DNA of 64,000 nucleotides, taken from Platynereis dumerilii. Lineage: Eukaryota; Annelida; Polychaeta; Phyllodocida; Nereididae. Positions 1-12,235 of the stretch are shown one piece after another. Position numbers and translations under genes: made by a program. The stretch is taken from contig JAPTHN010000004.1 of NCBI GenBank assembly GCA_026936325.1, forward strand, positions 44,843,289 through 44,907,288, given 5' to 3'. The stretch's first letter is position 1. Every line of letters starts with the position of its first letter. The notes below the pieces were generated by a model that was given only the letters and a program-made list of their open reading frames with translations, was not told the DNA's origin and made no database searches.

Positions 1-2330
1 CTAGTGACTTAACTTGGTGTACAATTACTAGACTACAAACATTCTCATTTCTCAAGCTCCTTATTCAGCAGGCTTCCTGTCAAGTTTCATAAAGACCCAA
101 TTATTTCTCCAACTCCATCAAATCTATTACAAAAAAATTACTTTCACATTTCAAAAGTCTCTATTCTGACATTACAAGTAACCTTCACAAATAGTTTACT
201 CTTGTCATTCTTGGGTGTTTACTTTTTCTCTCTTGTTTATCTTTTCCATCTAACCCTTCAAAAGACTTTCAGAATTTCATTGATTGGTATTTTTATTTGT
301 CTAAGTCTAGTTTTCTAGTTTATTTACCTCTTTTGCCCTTCCATTCATTTAATCACAACTCTCATTTCCTGAATGATATTAGCATATATATATATTGAAT
401 CAGTGACATATATCCTATATCATCTAGCTGCATATTTTCTGCGGTCTTAATATCTTCGTTGTCAGGCCTCTGTGACATTTTGCTGCAGCAGAAAATTTGT
501 GCAACCACCTAGGGTCTGCAGATTAGTGTGAGGTTAGCGCCAGTTTACTGCTGCAGCTTTTCAACCCACACACGCTGCAGATTGGTGCATAAACAGAGAT
601 AGATAGAAAGACAGCTCTTATGTGTTGAAGATATTCAGATATAGAAATATCCGAATTGACCACAGATATCCCTTGCTCTCCCCAATCAATGAACCCATCT
701 AGCCACAAGTATAGGTCAACAATTCTTCCAGACCACAACTAGCAACAACATCAGATTCTCAATAATACATGTAATCAATATATCCAAAACCCTGAGGCCA
801 TTAACAAAACCACCACCCTAATATCTATCCCCCCCTTCCATATCAGAACCCCAAAGCCCACATCACAACCAAGTCTTGGCAAGTCACTGACATTAATTAC
901 ATCATTAATTGATTTGTCTGTGATGTCACAATCAGTTAACAGTCAAAACTACCCTCAAGTGTGTCATACTAATTTCACAACTGAATGCTCCAACAGTGAC
1001 AGCAATATTTCAATTCATTCGCTGTGTTGCATAGAGAGAAGTGATTATTCTAAGCCAATTAAGTTTCCAGGAATCAATATTTTAAGGAGGCGCTTACTGA
1101 CAAAATACTGTGTGAGGAAAAAACACGATGTCATTCCAAATTCTATTCTTTTCAAAATTGCAGGTATAGGCCGATTTTTTTTGTGGCAAACCCATGTTAT
1201 ATGATTGTTCTGTCTTGTGCTACAGCATGGGAACCTTGTATTGGGCAATGTTCCTGTATCCTCTGCCCATGAGTGTTGCTCTGTGGCGGCCCTGAGCTGT
1301 ATTCAGTGGAAGGCTCACCACAAATTTCCCCACACCAGAGGACCAATAATGTATACCAATTCAAATACAAATACAATTGTACTTCACCTAGGTGACCATG
1401 GCTGATGAAAGAGAATTGCCTAAAAATTCGCAAATTATAGTTGAAAGTTGCAATTTCATGGAAATAAATTCATATTTTTGGGTAGAAATACAGGAGAATT
1501 CTACATCTCATTTATCACCCCTTTGTGCAATATTATCGCCCTACTTGATATCGCGATAACGATTAGTGTGCGATTAATCACGCAGCCCTATATTATACTA
1601 GTCCCAGTCTGTGTAGATCTTCCTGTGTATTTCTCTCACTGTTAAATTGTCCATGCTGTCAAGAGCAATAAATTAGCTAGTTCAATCTCTACTGAACATT
1701 GCTGAGAGCTATCCCTTTAATCCTCTGGTGAATACATTTAATTAATTAAGAAGTCAATAATGAGCAACAGCCCAGCTGGATGTCATTTGGAGGGGACTTC
1801 CAATGGAGTCCCTTGTGGAAATATCTATTCCAGGCAAGTTAAAGGCCCCACATGGGGTAAGTGAGCTGTGGCTAAATGGAGAACTCACCAGCAGTGCTTG
1901 TTGTGAATTAAGCTGAGAAGACTTTGAGCAGAGAAGTATTTTCCATTTTGACTATTGCCAATATTAGGCCATACTAAATATTTAGTAATTCGATGGATGA
2001 CAGATTTCATTCTCCAAAAATAGTCAATATCATTAAATAATATCACAGTTTTTGTTTCACCCACTTGTTGTGTCCAGAAGGAGAAAGGGTTTTTATATAT
2101 GCATTCGCAAATAAAAAAATAACGTGCAAGCACTTTAAGCGGCGTCAAAGGTTCATGACTAGTGAGGCTCTGGATGGGGTTTTTTGTCCCCCTATCCCTT
2201 GGCCATATTCCTTTGTAATTCCTGTCCCTCTGCTCTGGATGGGATTTGATATCCCCCATGTCCCTGGGAACATTAGACTTTTGAATTGTGTCATTCAGAT
2301 AAATACAATTAGTGACAAGTAAAGGAAAGA
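1..2330. other. AT-rich intergenic or intronic DNA, no gene recognised
   Basis: Every reading frame here is short and lacks recognisable protein motifs. A segment near 1745-1880 shares words such as CAGCTGGATGTC with the SINE copies at 23.5 and 24.8 kb and is probably a decayed copy. A donor-like minus-strand site (GCTG followed by GTGAGTTC) lies at about 1888, but no convincing exon is attached to it. Confidence 0.5.
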
Positions 2331-2455
2331 CTTATTAGGCTTGGGCCTGTGATCTATCTATACCTAATCTATTTATACTTGTCTGTCTATCTGTGTGCAG
2401 GCCTCAAAGTTAACTTTTTTAATCACTTGCCCTCAGGGCAAGTTATGCTAAAAAT

Positions 2456-2530
2456 TCACTTGCCCAGATACTCTTCACACTTGCCCGGATACTCTTCACA
2501 CTTGCCCGGATACTCTTCACACTTGCCCGT
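2456..2530. repeat. 21-bp tandem repeat, about 3.5 copies
   Basis: The unit ACTTGCCCGGATACTCTTCAC recurs head to tail. The first copy differs by one or two bases. The open frame running through it reads as a periodic peptide and is a by-product of the repeat. Confidence 0.9.
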
Positions 2531-2680
2531 CCAGCATCGTACTAAACCTTATAATTTCCGAAATTTAAAAAAAAAGTGACTATTTCTAAAAAAAATTTTG
2601 ATTTAAATTGGATGGAGCAAAGATATTGAAAACAATATCTGGTGAGTTACAGCTGCTCGTAGCCTAGCTGTGGACAAGCC

Positions 2681-2860
2681 TCTGACTGAATCTGGTCATT
2701 CAGGACAGAAAATAGGTCATTTTTAAAAGAAAACTGTCTTACAAATGTGACCTTTGAAAGAACTCCTAGAACTGATGTTGGCTGATTCCAAGAAGACCTA
2801 TTTTCTGTCAAGATGAAGTTTGCAGGTCCAGGAAGAACATGGTACCTTTGAATATATATA
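2681..2860. mobile_element. Palindromic MITE, copy 1 of the AGGTCAC family
   Basis: The left arm CTCTGACTGAATCTGG...GGACAGAAAATAGGTCA is answered by an inverted right arm GACCTATTTTCTGTC...GATGAAGT. The same arms, spacing and an outer word TGGTACCTTTGAATATA recur at 50800-50995, so this is a dispersed non-autonomous family with inverted ends rather than a chance hairpin. No coding capacity. Confidence 0.7.
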
Positions 2861-3044
2861 TGACAAGCACACCCTGAATTAGGCTTGGGCCTGTGATTGG
2901 TTTGTTCCCTTGTTTGGTCTGATGCATTCAGATTTTGACAAATGGGGAGCTATGCAGTAAGCATGCTGAGCTTCGAGGCTGTGTATTCCATGAATGGTAA
3001 TCCCATAGAGCTATAAGGGGTAACTTATAGATTCATGGTAGTCA

Positions 3045-3212
3045 AGCATAGCAATCAAGCATAGTAATCAAGCATTGCAATCAAGCATAGCAATCAAGCA
3101 TAGAAATCGTGAATAGAAATCGTGAATAGCAATCGTGAATAGCAATCGTGAATAGCAATCGTGAATAGCAATCGTGAATAGCAATCGTGAATAGCAATCG
3201 TGAATAGCAATC
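3045..3212. repeat. 13-bp tandem repeat, about 13 copies
   Basis: Units of the form CATAGCAATCAAG grade into AATAGCAATCGTG. The left copies share the first form and the right copies the second, as expected from successive local expansion of two variants. Confidence 0.92.
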
Positions 3213-3780
3213 AACAATGATAAAAAGGTCCAGGAGTTAATCTGCTATTATAAATTGGCCTTCAATGCACTGAGTGAACAGTGGGTCGCATCAGCTGTCA
3301 ATTGACTCAATTGATACAGCCACAATGACAATGTCATGTATCAATAGGCCCAGGCTATAGGCCCACTCAGTATCATTGCTTACATGCCACGCCCCTCACG
3401 GAAATGCACGAAGTGAACAGATTCGCCTGACATTTGACCCTTGAATTTCAGTCTGTTTAGTTTCTAAATTAATTTTTTGTTTGATACAGTTGAACACCAA
3501 AATTGACTGGGCTCAAGCAAAAATTCCATTGAGACTGTATTTTAAGTTTGAATGAGATTGATGAGAGAGGACGATCACCAGAGTGCTAACAAGACTTGCC
3601 CCAAATGCTTGGTGCAAGAGCTGGCTGACGCCGCTAATAAAAATCAATAAAACAGTTTAGCTTCAACTAACATAATTAAAACGTGTAACTTTTGCTGTCA
3701 ACTTATCATGTCACCAATAAACCATGATGCTTGATGGTTTCAGATTTTTTAGGTTCGATGTTTGAAACAGAAAAACTTAC

Positions 3781-3863
3781 CGAGATGCATGTTCTCCCAA
3801 TCAGTGCCTTTTTGTCAACAGCACCATTGGTTGTACAAATAGGGTAAAGAGTGCATTCATTAG
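3781..3863 (-). CDS. Candidate internal coding exon, secreted cysteine-bearing protein (partial)
   Basis: On the minus strand this 83-bp segment starts after an AG (GGGCTCAG) and ends at a strong donor, TCTCG followed by GTAAGTTTT. Read in phase 1 it gives NECTLYPICTTNG, then AVDKKALIGRTCIS, open throughout, with three cysteines and an NG turn. The spacing loosely recalls small disulfide domains such as Kazal, but the full cysteine pattern is absent, so no family is claimed. The incoming phase (two bases completing a codon) matches the outgoing phase of the signal-peptide exon at 31259-31184 on the same strand. Joining them would give an alanine at the junction. The 27-kb gap, the modest polypyrimidine tract and the lack of a following exon keep this uncertain. 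Confidence 0.4.
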
Positions 3864-4193
3864 CTGAGCCCTACAGCTAACGATCATGAGTTAATCAACC
3901 AAAAAAAAAGAATTTTTAAAAATCTTACAAAAAACTTTTTTAGACTCCGAAAAACAAACCGCTGCAGGCAACATCATCATTAACTTGAAGTAACTAAGGT
4001 CGGATATACTCCCAACATGCAAAGAGCAAGTTAATGAAGCATACTTGAGGAGTACAGTATTATGTTATTGGACAAACAACAGCTGAGTTGCTCATTCAAA
4101 TAGTAAAAGCATGACAGAAAAAAATGAAGAAGTTGTTTTGTTACATGTTCAAGAATCGAAAAGGCACAACAGGTCTATAAATAAATTATTTAC

Positions 4194-5009
4194 AGTCGTT
4201 GTCATACTTACGTGGAATCTCAAGTTTTTTTTCTTTGCTGCTGAACTGTGATGTCAGAGATGACTCTATTCTAGCATTGCAATATATGTAAATTAACTAC
4301 TAGCTGTGATGTCATTTTAAACTGGGTCAGATTCCCCAGCTTCTAACCAATGCCAATCCTCCAAACTGAGCATCACAGTTTCAACTCAGTGTCAGAGTGA
4401 AAATTGGGTCTGGGAAAACCCATGCAAGTTTGACATCACAGCCTCTCAGCCAATGGGCTACCAGAACAAATATTCATAACATAAGCCATGTGTTTACAAA
4501 CAAATTGTCAAAGCCTTCTGTTTATGCCAACTTCCATCAAAGTTTAAAGTTGTTAGTTAGCAAGTTTGTAGATTAATCAAACAACTCTGTGGGGATTATA
4601 ACAGTTGTCTACTGTGAATGCTCAAAAAGCTGCCATTTGGTAGATTAGACTGGTGATTGCTGTGATAAATCATTGGGATCACTAATGTAATGCTTCCTTC
4701 AATATATCAGTGTTTGAACTGTGATGCGTAGTTTACTGTCAGCCCATTGGCAATAAAGCTGTGATGACGTTGTTGTAGGGGCTATCCCTGAAAAAAATCT
4801 TACTCTGACACTGTATTGAAACTGTGACGCTCAGTTCAGGAGGATCAACATTGGTTAGAAGCTGGGGAATCTGACCCAGTTTGAAATGACATCACAGCTT
4901 GTAGTTAATTTACATATATTGCAATGCTAGAATAGAGTCATCTCTGACATCACAGTTCAACAGCATAGAAAAAAAAAACTTGAGATTCCACGTAAGTATG
5001 ACAAGGACT
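4194..5009. mobile_element. 816-bp palindromic DNA transposon derivative (long TIRs)
   Basis: The left end AGTCGTTGTCATACTTACGT and the right end ACGTAAGTATGACAAGGACT are inverted copies. The inverted similarity continues for more than 180 bp (CTGGGTCAGATTCCCCAGC against GCTGGGGAATCTGACCCAG, and so on) and weakly into the centre. There is no ORF of note. This is a foldback-type MITE. No clean target-site duplication was identified, so the superfamily is unassigned. Confidence 0.85.
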
Positions 5010-5029
5010 ATAAATAGACCTACTGTCTG

Positions 5030-5370
5030 TCTTTAAATCAACACACTTAGCTGCCCAGTCACCTACCTACTGACCTGCCTATCTATATACCTGTCCATCT
5101 TTTTCAAAATATACCATGTGTATTGTACATCTCACCATCTATCAATCTGGCGATCTATTTATCTATTGATATATGTATCTATTCATCGATAATTCCATTG
5201 ATCAATCAATCGGTCAGTCAATCAGTCGATCAATAAATATTTACTGACAAGAATATTCCATTGAAGGTCTTGTCTTCTTGTCATCATCAATGAAGTATAT
5301 CTGTCTAAATATCGATCCATGTATCTATCTATCCAGCCATGAATACTTTTTGCCAGCAACCTAGTACCGT
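5030..5370. repeat. Degenerate ATCT/GATA-like simple sequence
   Basis: Interrupted runs of CTAT, CATC and CAATCAATC cover this stretch. It looks like an old microsatellite that has accumulated substitutions. Confidence 0.6.
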
Positions 5371-5379
5371 AGCTCTTGC

Positions 5380-6060
5380 AGACCTTCACGTCTTTCCATC
5401 TCTACCCCCAGGCACCCACTCCCTTATCAATATCTATCCATCTATCCTGACACTCTCTTAATTGCCGGTTAATGCTGAGCAGAGGGGGAATTTATCCCTG
5501 AAGTGGTCTTAATTCCAATTTAGTGTAATCCACAAGATTCTTGCAGCTTATCATTAATCAAAACTCAATTCACTTTTGATGAATGGTCGTCATGTGTTTT
5601 TGTAACCAGTGTCACGTGAAGTCAAGATATTTAGCGATTGATCACGATGGCTGTTCTGGAATAGAAATCTATGAAATGTGATTAATGGTCTACTATGGAG
5701 TATAGACATCTAATAATGTCTTCAGGGAAGAAATATATTGGAATATGTGGATATTTGTCTTGATGTTTGTCAGATTTTGTCTTGTTCACAGCATTTGTCA
5801 TGTGTTTGTGGGTTGATGAATTTGTCGATCAATTTGTCGTGTTGTTTTGGTGACCCAGATTTTCCAGACAGATCTGTTGGAGAGAGAATACACGAGCAAA
5901 GAATTTATCTTAAAATTTATCTTAAACAATTACCATGATGATAATGTGGAGACCCTAGCTCAGGGCGTAGCTCAATGCTGATACTGGCTCAGTGACTGAG
6001 TGCTGCATTGCTTACATCTGGCACCCAGGTTCAATTCCCAGCACGTAGCTATCCTTGTTC
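5380..6060 (+). repeat. Long interspersed repeat ending in a tRNA-like SINE head (copy 1)
   Basis: This segment is repeated in inverted orientation at 12236-12840. Landmarks shared by both include CCAGGCACC, AATTGCCGGTTAATGCTGAG, TAATGTCTTCAGGGAAG and CGAGCAAAGAATT. At its right end, 5975-6045 reads like a tRNA: an A-box-like TGGCTCAGTGACTGAGTG and a B-box GGTTCAATTCC. The repeat is therefore a body of about 560 bp followed by a tRNA-derived unit, in the same arrangement in both copies. Confidence 0.75.
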
Positions 6061-6069
6061 AACAGTTGT

Positions 6070-8370
6070 TTCATTTTGCTTGTAACTCCCGGCCATAGCC
6101 ATAACGAAGGGGAAGAGGGAGCACTAAAAATTAGGGCTAGACATATGGGGAATTATGGGCAGATGATTAAATTTATATTATTGAAAATCTACTTTTCCCC
6201 AAACGTATTTTGCATGCAATCTGGATTCTGAAATTTGAGCAAATGTCGCTCGCTCTCCCAGAAAATCTGCACACAGTAGGCCTACACTTTTCTGTGTGTC
6301 TGTCTGTCGTCCCAGTGCCAAAACACAGGAAGTAACGCCACAGGAGAAAAACTTTGCCACCCATCTACCCTGAGAGTACACATTCAAACACATGCAGCTT
6401 CCTACCCCTTAATTGGCAAAGCAATAAACACAGATTCATATTAGTTATATGGTAATTCAGCCAACTCTACCATAAGCAGTCAAACACCATACGAATGCAT
6501 AGTGGCAGACAATAACCCATGTTAAATTGAGCAGGGGCAATTCTTTCAGCTCTGTGCAATTTTGGTAGCTAGTAGCGGATAGTGGGTGGTTGCAATGCTT
6601 GGGAATTACCATTGCGAGAACTTTACACACAAGCTATGTTCTATAGTTTCTTGATAAACTGCAGATAATATTGGGTGATGCATTGTGATAAGCAATGGTA
6701 TAAGGGTATTGCCTTATTCTCATCAAATTGATATTACAGATTAGACACAGCTTCCCATCTGACTTTTCCATCCAATAACAACCAAATTCTTTGCGGTATT
6801 CTTTATGGTCCCAATGGTAAAAGTCTCTCCAGATTCCATCACATTCAGAATGGCTGCAAATCAGGATTATATCTTAATGATATATGAAATTGATCATCAG
6901 ACATTGGATATTAGTGATATATCACATCCTCAACCCTTCATACACTTGTTTCTACAAATAGCTGAAGGAATGCAACAATCTTGGGAACAGAATTCCATGA
7001 AATTTCCAAAATGTTCCATAACCACAATTTGGATATTCCGAGACCAGTTGTTTCATCATTGAGGTCAGCTCGTCTGGTTGAACACCAAATTTGCGAGACG
7101 GCCCGGATTAATCTTCGTCTCCTGGTTTGTCAAATAATACGCATAAACATGGTAAACCAAATTTTAGTGGGAATTCTCTCAAAATATTCTTTAACAACAT
7201 TTCCTGACTTTCAATGACCATGAGAACCCTAATCTCTGTCTCTATCTGTACCATATCTGTACCAAAATTATTTCCTGTAATTCTCCAACTCATCAAATAG
7301 AACATTTGCCACAGCATATCAGAATCTGAATGATACAATCCCAACGACCCTCTCTATCCCACCTAAACATCTAACTGTACTGCTCAGCTGAAATCTCTAC
7401 AATCCTCTCTCTCTGACACAACCCAATTTTGGCCATTTGTGATTTGTGTCACATGACTGTGACGTCAGGGGCCATGTGATTTAGTCTCAGATTCCCGGAT
7501 GTAGGCAGTAGGGGGTTCCCCCACAAAATGTCAATATTGCCAGTCCCTGGGCCCTTATAAGTCAACTCACAACACCCCCCCCCCTCAACTAGGTCTTACC
7601 ACCCTACTTGGAAGGGTTTTTGCATAGACTCACTGGATGGGGCAGCTAGGCAACAAGAATTATTGAACCTTAGATGTCTGTATATATACAGACAACATTA
7701 GTAATACTGTATGTTATTCATATATTCATATAAAACAAGCAATGATTTTTCTCTGGCCATTTTGGAGGCTTTCTCAGTGTTATTCACAAATACTACAGCT
7801 TACCATGCCAGTGCAGTTTTTATTGTGTGACTTAATATTCCACATTTTGTCATGGACTGTTCACACACCAGGAAAAAGAACAACATGATTTAGTTTTATT
7901 TTTGATTGCTGAATATAGTACAGAGATTATATAGTCATTTGCACTTTGTACAGTATGTGGCATTTTAATCGAAAATTACATGTAAACACCACTTCGTGAA
8001 ATGGCAAAATGGCCAATAAACACATTGTTTTGCCAGTATGTCATTCCAATGTTTAATTTCTAGACATTATCAGAAAAAAAGCAGATATGTCATCTAAATC
8101 AATTGGTTTGAAAGTGTGAAACTACCATTTTTTATTTGCCAAATTGTATGGCACCATCGTGAATCATAAATTGTATTTCGCAAAGACTGACAAATTACTC
8201 TAGATATTTTAATACCGTAGTAGAGTTGTTATCCTTTGGATGTGAAAGTCCAACATTTGACTTCATATTGACTCACTCTTTTTTAAACCTGACAATCAAA
8301 CTTTGTAAAAATATCCAAACATTTTCAATGGTTGGTGGCAAAGAATATACGGTACACATATCTTGATCAT
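6070..8370. other. No gene recognised
   Basis: Short open frames at 6805-7062 and 7108-7344 lack recognisable domains, and no paired splice sites support them. Only short poly-C runs and ordinary AT-rich sequence were seen. Confidence 0.5.
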
Positions 8371-8376
8371 ACACCC

Positions 8377-8733
8377 TAAAATGTGAAACTACACATACTT
8401 CACAAGCCTGAAATGTGAAACTATACACACTTTACAAGCCTGAAATGTGAAACTACACAATCATATTTCACAAGCCTGAAATGTGAAACTTCACATACTT
8501 CACAAGCCTGAAATGTGAAACTACACATACTTCACAAGCCTGAAATGTGAAACTACACATACTTCACAAGCCTGAAATGTGAAACTACACATACTTCACA
8601 AGCCTGAAATGTGAAACAACACATACTTCACAAGCCTGAAATGTGAAACTACACATATTTCACAAGCCTGAAATGTGAAACTACACATACTTCACAAGCC
8701 TGAAATGTGAAACTACACATACTTCACAAGCCA
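8377..8733. repeat. 32-bp minisatellite, 11 copies
   Basis: The unit runs CTGAAATGTGAAACTACACA then TACTTCACAAGC. Copies 5 to 7, 10 and 11 are identical or nearly so. Copies 2 and 3, at the left edge, are the most diverged and one carries a small insertion. Homogeneous centre and decayed edge is the usual result of slippage or unequal exchange. Confidence 0.95.
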
Positions 8734-9094
8734 ATATGCCAAGGGAAATATCTTCACACTTCTGCAGTGTGGCATGATGCACATTCCATTTCTGTGCAGT
8801 TAATTCATGGTTACAATTGAGCTTTGGATTACAGTGCTAACCACCTCATCTAGAGCACGAACTCCAAAATGTCATCTTGTTGAACGCCAGCAATCAATTC
8901 TGACATTTTGGTTGTTGCGTCCGTTTGGTCTGGACTGTTAGATGCAAATTGTTTCCTTCAACACATGCCAACACATCTGCAATATAGCAGTGAATTAACT
9001 AGGATAGCACCTGCGTTGTAAGACCGCCCGGCCACCACAGTCAAAAGTTCACAACATGGACTTTCAGGGATGTGCGGTCTCGCAACAGGTACAT

Positions 9095-9300
9095 AGTTGG
9101 ATGGATGAGTGGGCTTAAAGTCCAGTATTTATGCATTTGGTAGGCTAATTAGAACAGGTGGAGGAGTGGAGGACACAGCAATGAATCGGAGAATGATTTA
9201 AACAGCCATCCAACATACGCCCAGGTGACCCGCCAAGAGCTGGATTCGAGCCCTGGACCCAGCGATTGGCAACCTACCATGCTACCACCAGTCCAAACCT
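9095..9300 (-). mobile_element. tRNA-derived SINE, family B
   Basis: In the minus orientation it starts with a tRNA-like head (B-box GGCTCGAATCC at about 9230). A body follows containing GGATGGCTGTTT, CTAATTAGCCTACCAAATGC and AGCCC, ending in CATCCATC. The same body occurs at 13180-13490, 22885-23010, 32410-32475 and 33325-33480. The head, body and simple-repeat tail together make this a SINE rather than a true tRNA gene. Confidence 0.7.
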
Positions 9301-10229
9301 CCCCCATCTCCACACTCCACGGGTATAATTTCAATGTTAAGTTAGTTTGACACTTTGAGAATACCTTGATATTCTTAGATTGAAGAACTGGAGAAAAAAA
9401 ACTCAAACTTTTCTTTTCAATTGACCCGAAGTAAGCCAATGTTCAGCTTGCTACATAGCATTCATAGCATCAAAAATCAGAGCGAATGACTCGGCTTTTC
9501 AGAATATCTATAAAATTTCAGAACCATGAAAAACTTCATTGGTTCAACTCATTCCCACTGCACACTGGCTGAACCATCATCCATCTTCATAGAATATATT
9601 TGAAATACAAAATTAAATTAATTTAGAATGATCACCCGCTTTTTTATCATCAATTAATACTTCCACAGACTCTGTAATTTTATAATATCCAAAAACCTTC
9701 GAAAATTCAAAACATACTTAATAGTACCACCTGGAGTCTTAGAGTGCAGCCTACCACATTATCACTCATTCTTTATGAGATTATTTTCAATATTTTGAGA
9801 ATAAAACATGGAATATACAACCTTGATCTGATGATACTTCACTTTGCCATACTCCATTTAAACAAAAACAGGGAGGGCCGCCATATTCCGAACCAAGGAA
9901 ATTCAAGCGGCATTCGGCAGTACCCAGAGACACTGGTCAAATCAATCTTCATGGAGAATACATGCAAGGTTTTCAAATTCACATAATACTCCCTTACTAT
10001 CATCCTCCTTTTGGACTACCCAATACCCTCATTTGCAAGCCACATAATCTTATTACACATGCTTGACATATTAAACTGGCGATCTCAATTTTTTTAAATT
10101 CAAACTGCAGTAAGCAACACCATACTGCTGTAGCAAGTCAAGCCAAAGCGCATAATTATTATAATGTGTCCTAAATCAGAATATTTTCAGAATAGAAATA
10201 CTTTATATATTCATCTCTAATCATATTGG

Positions 10230-11410
10230 GTTGCTCACATTTAATTTCAGCAGTAACTGGAGAACCCATTTTGACCCACTGAAATTCGAGCCACGGTCAG
10301 GAGGAACACAATGGCGAGTCCTGCCAACGCACATATACATGTTGATGTCTTCAATGACCATATGTTTATTCTGAATTTAATCTAATTACACTTAAGTAAG
10401 TAGGGTACACATACTCATTTTCAACTGATGAACCTGTACTGCGACTGCCTGAAATTTGAGCCGCGGTCAGCAAGACCATGTCGAGACCTGCCAGAGCACA
10501 TCAAGATATCGTCGCTTGGCACCAACTATATTTTTATAACTAAAACATTTATGACATAAACCCAAATCTGATCCTAGCCAAGTAGCTAGCATTTGATTTC
10601 AACTGGCGAACCCATACTTCAACTCACTGAAATTTGAGCCGAGGTCAGAAACACCATTATTATTTTGTTATCCAGCTAGTACCGACCAATGCATGCACAT
10701 GTCTTCAATGACTGCATGTTCACAATTTAGGTACATAATATAGAAATCTAATTATTCTTTGGTTAGTTGAGTTAAAAATATTCATTTTCAACTGGGGAAC
10801 CCATACTTCGACCCACTGAAATTCGAGCCGCTGTCAGCAACACCATTTGTTATCCAGCCAGGACCAGCCATACACATATCTTCAAATGACAACACATTCA
10901 AAATTTAGGTACATAATATACAAATCTAATTATTCTTTGGTTAGTTGAGTTACACATATTCATTTTCAACTGGGGAACCCATACTTCGACCCACTGAAAT
11001 TTGAGCCACGGTCAGCAACACTATTCCCAGTCCTACCAAAGCACATTAACGTGTTTTCCATGTTCATTAATATTATTTTTATCAAATACATTTATAGAAT
11101 GCAAATATAATCATAGTTGAGAAGCCAACATTTGATTTCAACTGGCGAACCCATACTTCAACTCACTGAAATTTGAGCCGAGGTCAGAAACACCATTTGT
11201 TATCCAGCATCATCCAATGCATGCCATATCTTCAACGATGTTCAATGACCACAAATTTACAATTTAGGTACATAATATATATATACAAATCTAATTATTC
11301 TTTGGTTAGTTGAGTTACACATATTCATTTTCAACTGGGGAACCCATACTTCGACCCACTGAAATTCGAGCCACGGTCAGCAACACTATGCCGAGTCCTG
11401 CCAAAGCACA
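10230..11410. repeat. Satellite of about 180-bp monomers, 7 copies, trimeric higher-order period
   Basis: A conserved core (GAACCCATACTTCGACCCAC then GAAATTYGAGCC.CGGTCAG) starts its second half at 10281, 10451, 10629, 10818, 10996, 11168 and 11361. The spacings are 170, 178, 189, 178, 172 and 193 bp. Monomers three apart match in length and in private variants: the third and sixth both have TTCAACTCACTGAAATTTGA and GCCGAGGTCAGAAACACC. This gives a repeat period of about 540 bp. Confidence 0.9.
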
Positions 11411-11439
11411 CAACATCCATCTTCAGTCTCCCCGAACAG

Positions 11440-12160
11440 ATAACATCTTGACCCAGGGGTAAAACTGATATGGGTGGGGCAGACTAAAATAGCTACGGGC
11501 TAGCCTTCGATCCCTTTGCTACTCCGGGCCAGACCAAACAGCATACGTCAATAGCATACCCAAACATGGGGCTCCTACTTTCCAAGCTCTTCGGTACACA
11601 GTCACCCCGACTGAAGTCCAGCCTCTGAATTTGTGGGTTCTGTTAGACTGTAATCATTGTCAGAGCAGAATATTCCTAAATGTGTTTTATCAGTTTGCCA
11701 GAATATGTCAAGCCATGACGGTTGCAACGAAAATATGCTGGACAGGAATTTGAAGTCACAGTCAAAACACTAATTAGTCTGAGTAAGAGGAAGTAGTGTT
11801 CAGTCTGAAAATCTGCATTTGGCATCTGATAACGGCACAGTGCAAAATTCCAGAATTTCAAAGAAAATGGTCGGGAGTCAAACTTCATTAGTTACTTCAA
11901 GTGTGACTCTTGAACTGATTTTAAACTAATCTATTTTAGTTGAAGGAGGACTTCAGTGGTAGAAATTTTATATGCCAATATTTGTTGGTTAAACTCTTGA
12001 AGATAGAATAAGTTAACTGTAATTCATCGACTACCTCTCCACTTTTCATTCCATGTTATCTATTTTAGATTCATGCCCTTTCCCCATTTTCTTGTCCCTG
12101 CTCTGAATTGATTTTGAGTCGCCAAAACAACATGACAAGATTCATCAATACATGATAATG
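11440..12160. other. No gene recognised
   Basis: One minus-strand open frame (11676-11888) has no recognisable domain and no supported splice sites. The rest is unremarkable. Confidence 0.45.
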
Positions 12161-12235
12161 ATATGACCATCGAGCCAGAGTAGCTCAAGCTACTCAAGGT
12201 TCAATTCTTGAGTAGCTCAAGCTACTCAGGAATTG

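Noticed and set aside
9008-9091. Short hairpin ACCTGCGTTGTAAGACCGC with GCGGTCTCGCAACAGGT as a possible tiny MITE
   Set aside because: Arms are imperfect and only one copy was seen. It is not enough to call an element.
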